This document shows, one piece after another, positions 1 through 8,551 of a stretch of DNA of 14,705 bases. Source of the stretch: an uncultured Chitinophagaceae bacterium. GTDB taxonomy: Bacteria; Bacteroidota; Bacteroidia; Chitinophagales; Chitinophagaceae. Each line of letters opens with the position of its first letter. Within the stretch, counting starts at the first letter, position 1. The notes under the pieces are model-generated. The model worked only from the letters and a program-made list of their open reading frames with translations. It had not been told where the DNA came from and made no database searches. The translations under genes were made by a program, and so were the position numbers. The stretch covers positions 1 through 14,705 of the forward strand of contig CAIMKO010000482.1 of the NCBI GenBank assembly GCA_903841915.1, given 5' to 3'.

Positions 1-2
1 AC

Positions 3-1325
3 TGCCCTACCAAAACAAATCAATACTGGCATTACTTTTTACAGCAGCTTGGTTTTTTGATCTTACTATCCATCATTATTGATACAACAGGATCGGCACA
101 AATAAATTCTCCAAAAGCAGACTATAAACTGATTGCCGGGAAAAGCTTTATTCAATCAAAAAATTATTATCTCCTCACTTTATTGGAAGAATTACCCGAT
201 GCACGAAAACTGATCGATCATGATTCTATATTGGTGAAGATTGCAAAAACGAAAATCGATTCTTTACATTTTGCATTAAAAAATTGTGAAAGAGATGCTT
301 TATGTTTTACCGGTAAATTAAAATTCAGTGATGCTGAGATTAAGGCAGTAAGCAACAGACTTTCAGAATTGTACAAGCCGGATAATGCTTTAGGCAAATT
401 GGTGAGTCAGCATTTAATTCCTTCAGGCTGTTACATCTTATTTCAAAATCTTTCTGCTCCTGAAATGTTGGTGAAAGCCTGGGAACAGGATGCAATGGGA
501 ATAAATTTTACCATTGGCGTATATGCCGAAGGGAAAAAAGCAAATTATCCTTTAATTGATTCTATCAGTTTTAATACAAGAGATCCCCGTAACAACAATC
601 TGTATTTAAACGGTTATGTATCCTTATTATATAACACAACTTCTCTGGTTGCATTGGAAACTAAGGATAGCAGTTCCTTCTTTTATCCTTCACTAACGGC
701 CGCACTTCAATTTTTAGAAATGAATGAAAGAGAACAGGCTGCAGATTTTGAACCGATGATCAAAGGCGAGAACAAAGCCGCTTATGAAAAAATAAAAACG
801 ATCAACTGGAATAAATATAAATATTCCGTGATCATGATCCCCGGTGCCGGACCTGACGATCCGAAAGTTGCATTAAGTGCAGAAGGAATGTTGCGTTGTC
901 GTTTGGCAGCCATTCAATACAGAAAGGGGTTGGCACCATTCATTGTTACATCCGGTGGCAAAGTGCATCCCTATAAAACAAAATTCTGCGAAGCAACTGA
1001 AATGAAGAAGTTTCTTGTTGAAAAATTAAACATTCCTGCAAGTGCCGTGATCATTGATCCTCACGCGCGTCATACCACAACGAATATGCGAAACACTGTA
1101 AGGATCATGTATCGTTATGGTATGCCTTTTAATAAACCCGGTATCACTTGTACCACAAAAGGACAAAGTAATATGATCGGTGTTACACTCATTGCCCGTT
1201 GCCTGAAAGAATTAAATGAAGCGCCTTATAAGAATGGCGAGCGCTTGAGTGAAACAGAAATAGAGTTTTATCCTTTGATAGAAGCGCTGCAGATCAATCC
1301 AACTGAAGCAATGGATCCGCAATAA
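3..1325 (+). CDS. Exported DUF218/YdcF-like protein, copy 1 (5' end off the window)
   Basis: The C-terminal half has the DUF218 (YdcF/SanA/ElyC-like) fold pattern. Counting from the TTG at 57, it shows a beta-strand into IPGAG (residues 261-265), a strand into SGG (299-301), FCEA..E (310-315), and HARHTTTNMRN from H336. The roughly 240 residues before it match the second copy in this window (PSGCY at 122, FYPSL at 209) but fit no domain I know. A hydrophobic stretch ending GSAQ suggests export to the periplasm or outer membrane. No ATG precedes the domain in the visible frame, and the frame is open to base 3. The real start is therefore probably upstream of the window, with TTG at 57 as a weak alternative. 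The gene lies 16 bases before the propeller gene, so it is likely the head of the SusC/SusD operon or near it. Known DUF218 proteins bind S-adenosylmethionine (YdcF) or affect envelope assembly (ElyC, SanA). The substrate here is unknown. Confidence 0.8.
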   Translation, partial: CPTKTNQYWHYFLQQLGFLILLSIIIDTTGSAQINSPKADYKLIAGKSFIQSKNYYLLTLLEELPDARKLIDHDSILVKIAKTKIDSLHFALKNCERDALCFTGKLKFSDAEIKAVSNRLSELYKPDNALGKLVSQHLIPSGCYILFQNLSAPEMLVKAWEQDAMGINFTIGVYAEGKKANYPLIDSISFNTRDPRNNNLYLNGYVSLLYNTTSLVALETKDSSSFFYPSLTAALQFLEMNEREQAADFEPMIKGENKAAYEKIKTINWNKYKYSVIMIPGAGPDDPKVALSAEGMLRCRLAAIQYRKGLAPFIVTSGGKVHPYKTKFCEATEMKKFLVEKLNIPASAVIIDPHARHTTTNMRNTVRIMYRYGMPFNKPGITCTTKGQSNMIGVTLIARCLKELNEAPYKNGERLSETEIEFYPLIEALQINPTEAMDPQ

Positions 1326-1341
1326 CATAAAATCAATAATC

Positions 1342-2217
1342 ATGAAAAAATTATTTCTGATCCTGCTGATGATCTCATTTATATCTGTTGCTTTTATTCA
1401 ATCAGATAGGAGTATGCAAATACAAAAGTCTTATTCTTTTGATTCTTTGGGTGCATGTCAGGGAGTATCGTATCAAAAAGGAAGGATCTTTTTATATGGC
1501 GATCGTGAAGTAGGGATGATCAGGGAATTTAAAATGGAGGGCGACAGTTTAGTGTATCAGCAAAAAGAAATGCGATTAACCATTGACGGGAAAGATGTGA
1601 TCAATCATCCCACGGGTTTGGCTGTGTATGGATCACTGCCCGTATTTATTGGCAATAGTGTAAGGCTTAATCCGGAAGGCACTTTATGGAAAGCATTGAT
1701 CTATTCTGTTAACTGGGAAGGGTTACAGCGAACAGGAACATTAGACGGGAACTTGTTAAATACCATCGATGATGATACCTGTATACAGGGTACAAGACCG
1801 GAATATGTGGCATATAAAAATAAATGGTATGTGGCTACTGCCGACTATGGTGATAAGGGCAATGAAGTAAGATTATATGATCCAGCGCTCTTGGCAAAAG
1901 CTAAGAAGACCTCTGAGAAAAATGTATTGTTCAAAAAATTCACCTGTACGCCCTGGGTACAAAACTTATGCTGGATTCCCGAAAAAAATATACTTCTCTT
2001 AATTCAAAATCAGATCGAAGGAAGAAAATGGCGCTTCACTTATGTTGATCTACCCAGATCAATTGAAAGCGGTAAACAGGAAGTCATTAAAGTGATCGAT
2101 GTAAATGAAAGAGGGGATGAATTGGAGGGCTTTACTTTCTTAAATGATTACAGCAAAGGCATTGCAGTATCCTCTTCAAGACGAAATAATGCTAACCTGA
2201 TGCAGATCAACTGGTAA
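1342..2217 (+). CDS. Secreted propeller-like protein of unknown function
   Basis: This 291-residue protein starts with a clear signal peptide: MKK, then a hydrophobic run to about residue 20, with no lipobox cysteine. It is therefore probably soluble in the periplasm or secreted. The mature part is mostly beta-strands with repeated short motifs that look like propeller blades: QGVSYQKGRIFLYGD near 40-54, HPTGLAV near 89, RPEYVAYKNKWYVATADYG near 152, WVQNLCWIPEKNILLLIQN near 205, and DELEGFTFLND near 259. The general look resembles esterase-like phytase or SdiA-regulated propellers, but I cannot assign a family, and no catalytic residues are obvious. It sits 16 bases after the first DUF218 gene and 8 bases before susC, so it is almost surely co-transcribed with the transporter. 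A ligand-binding or processing role at the cell surface is inferred from position only. Confidence 0.75.
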   Translation: MKKLFLILLMISFISVAFIQSDRSMQIQKSYSFDSLGACQGVSYQKGRIFLYGDREVGMIREFKMEGDSLVYQQKEMRLTIDGKDVINHPTGLAVYGSLPVFIGNSVRLNPEGTLWKALIYSVNWEGLQRTGTLDGNLLNTIDDDTCIQGTRPEYVAYKNKWYVATADYGDKGNEVRLYDPALLAKAKKTSEKNVLFKKFTCTPWVQNLCWIPEKNILLLIQNQIEGRKWRFTYVDLPRSIESGKQEVIKVIDVNERGDELEGFTFLNDYSKGIAVSSSRRNNANLMQINW

Positions 2218-2225
2218 AAAATATT

Positions 2226-5200
2226 ATGCAACCAAAACCAAAACTGATGAAAATGTTGTTACAAATTCACAAAAAGCTTTTCAATTTATTTTGTGCATCT
2301 GCGCTGTTGATCATAACAGCAAGCACGATACATGCGCAATCTGTAAATCAAGTTTCCGGAACCATTACCGATGAAAACAATCAGTTAATGGCCGGTGTAA
2401 CGGTACAGGTAAAGGGTACCAAAAAAGTGACTGTTACTAACAGCAACGGACGTTACTCTATTTCTGCGATCAGTGGCAATCATTTATTCTTTTCTTATGC
2501 AGGGTATGAACTTTCGGAGATTGTTATAAGCGGAACAAATGATGTGAATCTTAAAATGAAGCCGGATGTAAAAACATTAGAAGAAGTGGTAGCAGTAGGG
2601 TATCAAAGACTGCGCAAAACTGATGTAACAGGTGCCATTTCCAGTGTTAAAGCAAAAGAGCTGAATTTGTCATCCACCACTTTAAGTCAGGCAATGGTTG
2701 GTAAAGTGGCAGGTGTACAGGTTTCTCAGGTAAGCGGGGCTCCTTATTCGGGAGACAAGATCCGTGTACGCGGTATCGGCTCTATCAATGCAAGCTCCGA
2801 ACCTTTATACGTTATTGACGGATATGCCATTGGTGGTAATATTAGTCAGGGACAGGGTAATGGAGGTAATTCAACCAGTGGTTATAATCCTGCTACTGCC
2901 GGGAATGATATTTTTATTAATCCGGATGATATTGAATCTATTGAGATTTTGAAAGATGCTGCTTCTGCAGCCATCTATGGTTCAAGAGCAGCTGCCGGTG
3001 TTGTATTGATTACAACAAAACGCGGTAAACAGGGAACAGGAAAATTTGAATATGATTATCAGCTCAGTAGTCAGCGATTAGCTAAAAAAGTAGAGATGCT
3101 GGACGCCACACAGTTTACAAATTTATTTGTAGATGGCAGAAATGCGAACTATAAAGATATCCTTGTCTCAAAAGGTGTTACATGGAATGACAGTTATTAT
3201 TCAGACGATAATGCTACTCGTGTTGTGAAATCAGGTCAAACTGCAACCGGTTGTTCAGTTTGCATCATTAAAGATCTGTATGACTTTGCTTCTCAAAAGA
3301 TCATTCAGCCTAAGTATAATACAGATTGGCAGGATGTATTGTACCAAACTGCTTTGGTACAACGACATAATATTTCTTTTACAGGTGGAACTAACAATAC
3401 CCGCTATTATATCAGTGGCGGTTATTTAGATCAGCCGGGTATTTTGAACAGCACTTATCAGAGAAGGATCAATTTAAGAGCCAATATAGATGCAGATGTT
3501 TCAAGGAAATTAAAAACCTCTGCAAGTGTGTTTGTAACCAATACAAATAACCGTGAAGTACAGGAAGGTCGCTTTAGTCAGGGCCCCATTTTAGGCGCGT
3601 TAGTATATATGCCTATTTTCCCTGCATTTAATGCTGATGGAACTGTAGCAACTGCTGATAAAGGTGCCGGTGCACAAACTGACGGATATGCTTATGCCTT
3701 TCAGGGAATAGAAAACCCATTGGCTTTGGCACAAAGAGTAAATATTACCCGTAAGGGAACAAGGGCAACCTATAATCTTAATGCAACGTATGAGATCATC
3801 AAAGATCTTTCTTTAAAAGTTAATTTGGGCGGAGAAACATATTATGAAAAATATGAGTATTATTATCCAACCAATTTAAGCAGTGGTATTAATCCGCCGG
3901 GCTCACCTCAAGCGGTATTAGCGGCTAATTCCTCCGCACAAAATTTTATTTCTCAGGATATCCTTGCAGAATTTACGCTGGATTATAAAAAACAATATGG
4001 CAAACATGGTGTTGATCTATTGGGTGGTTATACTGCGCAGGAAACCAATACAGATATTGTTGCCGTTGCCAGCAAGAACTATACAAACGATCAGGTTCCG
4101 GAGATCACAGCAGGTGGTTCTGTACCCGGCGACTTTTCAAGGTTATCAAATACCGGAAAATCAACAACAACTTTACTGTCTTATTTAGGAAGGGTTGTTT
4201 ATAATTACGACAGAAAATATTATTTAACCGGTTCATTCCGTGCAGATGCATCTTCCCGTTTTGGTCCGCAAAACAGATGGGGACAATTTGGTTCGGTATC
4301 TGCGGGATGGACAGTTTCCAATGAATCATTTTATAAAAACTGGTTAGGCAAGAATTCTATTTTAAAACTGCGTGCAAGTTGGGGGTTAACCGGAAATAAC
4401 AATATTGGTAATTACAGATATGAGCAGGATCTAACCGGTTCGGGTGGTCAGGTATTTGGCAGCACTATTTATAATGGATCATGGGCCGGAGGTATAACCG
4501 ATGCTAAATTAGGATGGGAGTCTACAGCACAATATAATTTTGGTGCGGATGCAACCCTTTTAAATAACCGTGTATCCGTAATGGTCAATTATTACAGCAG
4601 TAAATCCTATAATCTTTTATACAATCAGAATATTTCCTCTTTATCTGGAGCTACCTCCATCTTAACCAACCTGCGTAATTCAAATATTAGCAACAAGGGT
4701 TTTGACTTACAGGTAGACGTTAAAGTAATTCAATCAAAAGACTTCAATTTAAATTTCAGCGGAAACATTACTGCTAATAAAAACAAAGTGGTTAGCCTTG
4801 GTGGTGCCAGCGAAATTCAGATCAATGGTGCTGAAAGAAGTTATATAACGCATATCACAAGAGAAGGCGATCCGGTAGGCTCTTTTTACGGATTAAAAGT
4901 TGCCGGAATGATCCGCCAGTCCGATATGGCTAATGTAAATGCTGACCTTACTATATACAAGGCAAATGGAAATAAATTCCCTTCAGGATATAAACCATCT
5001 TTCCCGATATCTACTTATTCAACAACGCCTTTAAATCCGGGAGATCTGTATTTCAAAGATAAAAATGGGGATGGTTTAATTACTGATGCTGATAAAGATA
5101 TCATTGGAACACCCTATGCAAAATATACCTATGGATTTGGCTTTAATCTGAATTATAAAATATTTGATTTTAATGCTTCTTTTAATGGTTCACAAGGAAA

Positions 5201-5630
5201 TCAGATCATTGACGGACAGGATTATTATATCCGCAATATGGAAGGTTCGGGTAATCAATATGCCATCATCGATCAACGTTACCGCAGTGAAGCACAACCG
5301 GGTAATGGTCATGAATACAGAGCTTCAAGAGGTGGTTCACAAAGTAACAGTACAAGACTATCGGATTATTATTTGCAGGATGGCTCTTTCTTCAGATGTA
5401 CGAACTTAACATTTGGGGTTAATCTCACAAGCTTGGCATTTTCTAAAAAACTGGGTATCTCAGGACTAAGATGGTATACTTCCATCGACAATGCATTTAC
5501 CATTACAAAGTATCTGGGGTACAATCCTGAAGTTGATTTTAATAACGGATCAAACTTAACGCCCGGCGTTGATTATGGTAAATATCCTTTGGCCCGTTCA
5601 TTTAATACAGGTATTAAAATACAATTTTAA
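2226..5630 (+). CDS. SusC/RagA-family TonB-linked outer membrane transporter
   Basis: This 1134-residue protein has the standard SusC layout. The signal peptide ends HAQ at residue 38. A carboxypeptidase-regulatory-like beta-sandwich covers about 43-112 (SGTITDENNQLMAGVTVQVKGT...GRYSI). A TonB box-like EEVVAVGYQ is at 119-127. The plug starts at KTDVTGAISSV (131) and contains KIRVRGIGSINASSEPLYVIDG and IESIEILKDAASAAIYGSRAAAGV, followed by a 22-strand-type barrel ending in a C-terminal phenylalanine. It imports a ligand through the outer membrane using TonB energy, with SusD as its lid. A DxNxDG-type calcium-loop motif (D945, N947, D949, T953, D956) lies in the barrel, as in many SusC proteins. 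A CxxC (C343, C346) in a loop is less usual. Starts at 2226 or at the internal Met8 (2247) are both possible. The substrate is not readable from the sequence. Confidence 0.97.
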   Translation: MQPKPKLMKMLLQIHKKLFNLFCASALLIITASTIHAQSVNQVSGTITDENNQLMAGVTVQVKGTKKVTVTNSNGRYSISAISGNHLFFSYAGYELSEIVISGTNDVNLKMKPDVKTLEEVVAVGYQRLRKTDVTGAISSVKAKELNLSSTTLSQAMVGKVAGVQVSQVSGAPYSGDKIRVRGIGSINASSEPLYVIDGYAIGGNISQGQGNGGNSTSGYNPATAGNDIFINPDDIESIEILKDAASAAIYGSRAAAGVVLITTKRGKQGTGKFEYDYQLSSQRLAKKVEMLDATQFTNLFVDGRNANYKDILVSKGVTWNDSYYSDDNATRVVKSGQTATGCSVCIIKDLYDFASQKIIQPKYNTDWQDVLYQTALVQRHNISFTGGTNNTRYYISGGYLDQPGILNSTYQRRINLRANIDADVSRKLKTSASVFVTNTNNREVQEGRFSQGPILGALVYMPIFPAFNADGTVATADKGAGAQTDGYAYAFQGIENPLALAQRVNITRKGTRATYNLNATYEIIKDLSLKVNLGGETYYEKYEYYYPTNLSSGINPPGSPQAVLAANSSAQNFISQDILAEFTLDYKKQYGKHGVDLLGGYTAQETNTDIVAVASKNYTNDQVPEITAGGSVPGDFSRLSNTGKSTTTLLSYLGRVVYNYDRKYYLTGSFRADASSRFGPQNRWGQFGSVSAGWTVSNESFYKNWLGKNSILKLRASWGLTGNNNIGNYRYEQDLTGSGGQVFGSTIYNGSWAGGITDAKLGWESTAQYNFGADATLLNNRVSVMVNYYSSKSYNLLYNQNISSLSGATSILTNLRNSNISNKGFDLQVDVKVIQSKDFNLNFSGNITANKNKVVSLGGASEIQINGAERSYITHITREGDPVGSFYGLKVAGMIRQSDMANVNADLTIYKANGNKFPSGYKPSFPISTYSTTPLNPGDLYFKDKNGDGLITDADKDIIGTPYAKYTYGFGFNLNYKIFDFNASFNGSQGNQIIDGQDYYIRNMEGSGNQYAIIDQRYRSEAQPGNGHEYRASRGGSQSNSTRLSDYYLQDGSFFRCTNLTFGVNLTSLAFSKKLGISGLRWYTSIDNAFTITKYLGYNPEVDFNNGSNLTPGVDYGKYPLARSFNTGIKIQF

Positions 5631-5641
5631 ATTAATTTAAA

Positions 5642-7186
5642 ATGAATGATATGCGAAAAATAATTTCATCAATTGCAGGCTTATGCTTGCTGGTTGTAAT
5701 AAGCAGTTGTAATAAATCTTTTCTGGAACAAACCAATCCCAATTCCGTTTCTGTAGATAATGGTTACCAAACCGAAGCCGACGTTGCAACAGGTGTAAAT
5801 GGAGTTTATCAGGCACTCAGAAGTTCTAACTGTGTTGGTGAAGGCGCACAATTGTGGACCGATGACAGAGCTGATGATATTAATACAACAGATAATCAGT
5901 CAAACAACGGGGAACCTTTTCAGTTTACTGCATTTTCTTTGGTTCCGAGTAATAGCTATTTGCAAAGCCATTGGACAGCCTTGTATACGCCTATCTCAAG
6001 AGCGAATGTCATTTTATCTGTTATCAATAATAATAAGATATCCTTCGCCTTGGATGCTACCAAAAATCAATACATCGCTGAAATGAAATTTATCAGAGCC
6101 TACATGTATTATAATTTGGTGAGAGAGTTTGGTGCGGTTCCTGTGGTGACCGATCGATTATCTACAACAGATCAGGCTGCAGCACTTACTTACAGGGTAT
6201 CGAGAGATAGCGTGTATGCACAGATAGTAGCAGATCTGAAAGATGTTTTAAGCAGCAGCTTACCCGTTACACAAACTGTTGCAAACAAAGGAAGAGTTTC
6301 ATTACAAGCGGCCAATGCATTGTTAGGCCAGGTTTATTTAACGATGTACACGAATTTAGGAGGAACAAATGCAGCAGCAAATTTAAATAATGCACTTACC
6401 TATCTGCTGGCCTCTTATAATCAAAAAACATTTGTGAATCTTTCCGACATACCTTATACAGATGTGTTTGATGTAAATAAGAAAGCTACCTGTCCTGAGA
6501 TCATCTGGCAGATAGTGTATAAACAAGGTGATGCAACTTATTCTTCCGGTTTGGCCAGAGGTAATCAGGCAAAAAATGATGGTACTTATATTTCATTGTA
6601 TCCTTCTCAGGGAGCAGGAGCATTGTTTACAAAAGACCTCTTAAATGAATTTGAAACGGGAGATATCCGTACAAACTTTTCTATTAGATATGTAGCTGCC
6701 AATTCGGGTTATTATATTTCTAAATTCAGGGATAACAGCACAACAGCCGGCACTTTGGGTTATGGTGGCAATGACTGGATATTGATCCGTTATGCCGATG
6801 TTATTTTAAATATAGCAGAAGCATACCTGTATTTGAACGATAACACGAATGCGATTAAATATTTAGATATGGTTCGTGTAAGAGCCGCGATGCCAGTTTA
6901 TGCCACAATGCTTACCAATCCGGCATATACTGCAAAATACCCAACTTTAAAACTGGCGATCTTACATGAAAGAAGAATTGAACTGGCATTTGAACATCAT
7001 CGCTGGAATGACCTTACCCGTTTCTTTACAGCAACTGAACTGCTGGCATTTTTCCAGGCAAAAAGCCAGGCTAATTATGATAATTCACCGTTGACCAATT
7101 GTACTACCAAGGACTTTTATTATCCAATTCCTTACAATGAATATAAATTAGACCCTGTAAGGATGTATCAGAATCCGGGGTACTAA
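5642..7186 (+). CDS. SusD/RagB-family surface lipoprotein
   Basis: This 514-residue protein begins with a lipoprotein signal: a hydrophobic stretch, then VISSC with the lipidated cysteine at 23. It belongs on the outer face of the outer membrane, capping the SusC barrel. The N-terminal half has the helical (TPR-like) SusD pattern, including KNQYIAEMKFIRAYMYYNLVREFGAVP. The C-terminal half carries the usual RYADVILNIAEAYLYLND (from 383) and HERRIELAFEHHRWNDLTRF (from 442). The protein ends with the family's typical YPIPYNEYKLDP...YQNPGY. It starts 11 bases after susC, the normal operon arrangement. Met4 (5651) would give a more typical signal peptide, MRKIIS, and may be the real start. Length is normal for the family. 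SusD binding loops vary too much to infer the ligand. Confidence 0.96.
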   Translation: MNDMRKIISSIAGLCLLVVISSCNKSFLEQTNPNSVSVDNGYQTEADVATGVNGVYQALRSSNCVGEGAQLWTDDRADDINTTDNQSNNGEPFQFTAFSLVPSNSYLQSHWTALYTPISRANVILSVINNNKISFALDATKNQYIAEMKFIRAYMYYNLVREFGAVPVVTDRLSTTDQAAALTYRVSRDSVYAQIVADLKDVLSSSLPVTQTVANKGRVSLQAANALLGQVYLTMYTNLGGTNAAANLNNALTYLLASYNQKTFVNLSDIPYTDVFDVNKKATCPEIIWQIVYKQGDATYSSGLARGNQAKNDGTYISLYPSQGAGALFTKDLLNEFETGDIRTNFSIRYVAANSGYYISKFRDNSTTAGTLGYGGNDWILIRYADVILNIAEAYLYLNDNTNAIKYLDMVRVRAAMPVYATMLTNPAYTAKYPTLKLAILHERRIELAFEHHRWNDLTRFFTATELLAFFQAKSQANYDNSPLTNCTTKDFYYPIPYNEYKLDPVRMYQNPGY

Positions 7187-7206
7187 ATCTTAAATCTTTC
7201 TTTTTT

Positions 7207-7242
7207 GCAACATCCCCATAAAAAAAATTATGGGGATGTTGC
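7207..7242 (+). terminator. Perfect 15-bp hairpin after susD
   Basis: Left arm 7207-7221 (GCAACATCCCCATAA) and right arm 7228-7242 are exact reverse complements around a six-A loop. The hairpin begins 21 bases after the susD stop codon. There is no run of T after the right arm on either strand, so it is not a textbook intrinsic terminator. It may be an attenuator, a 3' stabilising structure for the susCD transcript, or a terminator of non-standard type. It ends 34 bases before the preferred start of the next gene, so it separates that gene from the operon or tunes its expression. Confidence 0.5.
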
Positions 7243-7276
7243 TGTAAAAATGATCATAAACCATTTAATATTTTTT

Positions 7277-8551
7277 ATGAAGCATTTATTTCTTTTTGTC
7301 TTGCTTGCTTTATGTTGCAACCGGATGATCGCACAAAGGGGTGCAGGTTTTAAAAAAAGTTATCATTTTTTATCATCGGGTAACCTGGTGGCAGATAAGA
7401 ATTTCTATTTTTTAACAGTTATTGCTCAATCTCCCGATCTGAAAAGTATTTTTATTAAAGAAGAATTATTTGAAAAAATAAAGCTCAATAAGATTGCGCT
7501 CATTCATAACCATGCCACCGATACCTGCAGTTGGCCACTATCATTAGTGTCAGAATTTAAATTTTCTTCAGAGGATTCTATCGGCATTGATAAAATATTA
7601 AAAGAACTGTATACAAAAAATGCAAATGCTTTTGATCATATGATCGATACACACTTGCGTCCATCCGGTTATTATCAACGCTTTACAGAAATGACGAATA
7701 AAGATTTGCTGTGCAGAGCTTTTGGGCAGTATGTGGTGGGTATTAATTATATCATTGATCAATTCGGTTTAGGAAAGAAACTCCGTTATCCCCGGATAGA
7801 TTCAGCGAGTTATGTGGTTACCTCACGTTATTACCGAATGGCATTGAAAGATATGTTTGCATACTTGTCTGAAAAAACAGATTCGATGCAGGTTTTTTAT
7901 CAGCCATCTTTATCAGTAGCCCTTCAGTTAATGGAACTGAATGACAGGGATGAACCGGCCAGATTTGAACCCATGGAAAAATTGGCGAACAAAAAAGCGG
8001 TTGAGAGGATAAAACTGGTAGACTTCAAAAAGTATAAATATGCCACGATCGTCATACCGGGAAACGGCCCTGAATTAAGAACTACACCCCTCAGTCCGAT
8101 CAATAAAATGCACTGTGATATCGCAGCCGACCGTTTTTTAAAAGGATGGGCTCCTTTCATTATCGTAAGCGGAGGATATTGTTACCCTTTTCAAGGACCC
8201 TTTTGCGAAGCCGTAGAAATGAAGAAATACCTAATAACAAAGTACGCTATCTCGGAATCTGTTATCATTATTGATCCGCATGCCAGGCATACTACTACGA
8301 ATATGCGAAATGCCAATCGTTTAATTTTCAGATATGGGATACCCGCTGACCAGTTATCTGTTTTTATCACTACCCAATCACAAACCAATATGGTTGTATC
8401 AACTGCGGGAAGAAATTTTGATAGCAGGAATCTTGATGAACTGGGATATCTCCCATACAGAAATAAACAAAGAATAGATGCACATTGTGTAACATTTTAT
8501 CCAACAATAGAAAGCTTGCATATGGATCCTTTTGATCCATTAGATCCATAA
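7277..8551 (+). CDS. Exported DUF218/YdcF-like protein, copy 2
   Basis: This 424-residue protein is a paralogue of the gene at the left edge. A signal peptide (MKHLFLFVLLALCC...MIAQ, cleavage near 20) precedes an unnamed N-terminal region with PSGYY at 129 and FYQPSL at 207. The DUF218 domain follows, with IPGNG at 260-264, SGG at 298-300, FCEAVEMKK, and HARHTTTNMRN from H335. Spacing of these motifs is within one residue of copy 1, which argues that both keep the same fold and active site. I chose ATG 7277 because it yields the cleanest signal peptide. ATG 7250 is possible, but the frame further up only reaches a TTG inside the hairpin arm. The product is expected in the periplasm or at the outer membrane and may work with the SusC/SusD pair. 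Sequence divergence in the loop after IPG (copy 1 GPDDPKVALS, copy 2 GPELRTTPLS) suggests different ligands or partners. Confidence 0.85.
   Translation: MKHLFLFVLLALCCNRMIAQRGAGFKKSYHFLSSGNLVADKNFYFLTVIAQSPDLKSIFIKEELFEKIKLNKIALIHNHATDTCSWPLSLVSEFKFSSEDSIGIDKILKELYTKNANAFDHMIDTHLRPSGYYQRFTEMTNKDLLCRAFGQYVVGINYIIDQFGLGKKLRYPRIDSASYVVTSRYYRMALKDMFAYLSEKTDSMQVFYQPSLSVALQLMELNDRDEPARFEPMEKLANKKAVERIKLVDFKKYKYATIVIPGNGPELRTTPLSPINKMHCDIAADRFLKGWAPFIIVSGGYCYPFQGPFCEAVEMKKYLITKYAISESVIIIDPHARHTTTNMRNANRLIFRYGIPADQLSVFITTQSQTNMVVSTAGRNFDSRNLDELGYLPYRNKQRIDAHCVTFYPTIESLHMDPFDPLDP

Noticed and set aside
3252..3263. CxxC in SusC as a redox or metal site
   Set aside because: A single pair in an external loop with no supporting ligands; more likely a loop disulfide or chance.
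4105..4329. Open frame on the minus strand within susC
   Set aside because: It lies wholly inside a strong SusC coding region with no recognisable domain; shadow frame.
7205..7276. TTG start at 7205 giving a longer second DUF218 protein
   Set aside because: The TTG is inside the hairpin arm and would translate the hairpin. ATG 7277 gives a normal signal peptide.
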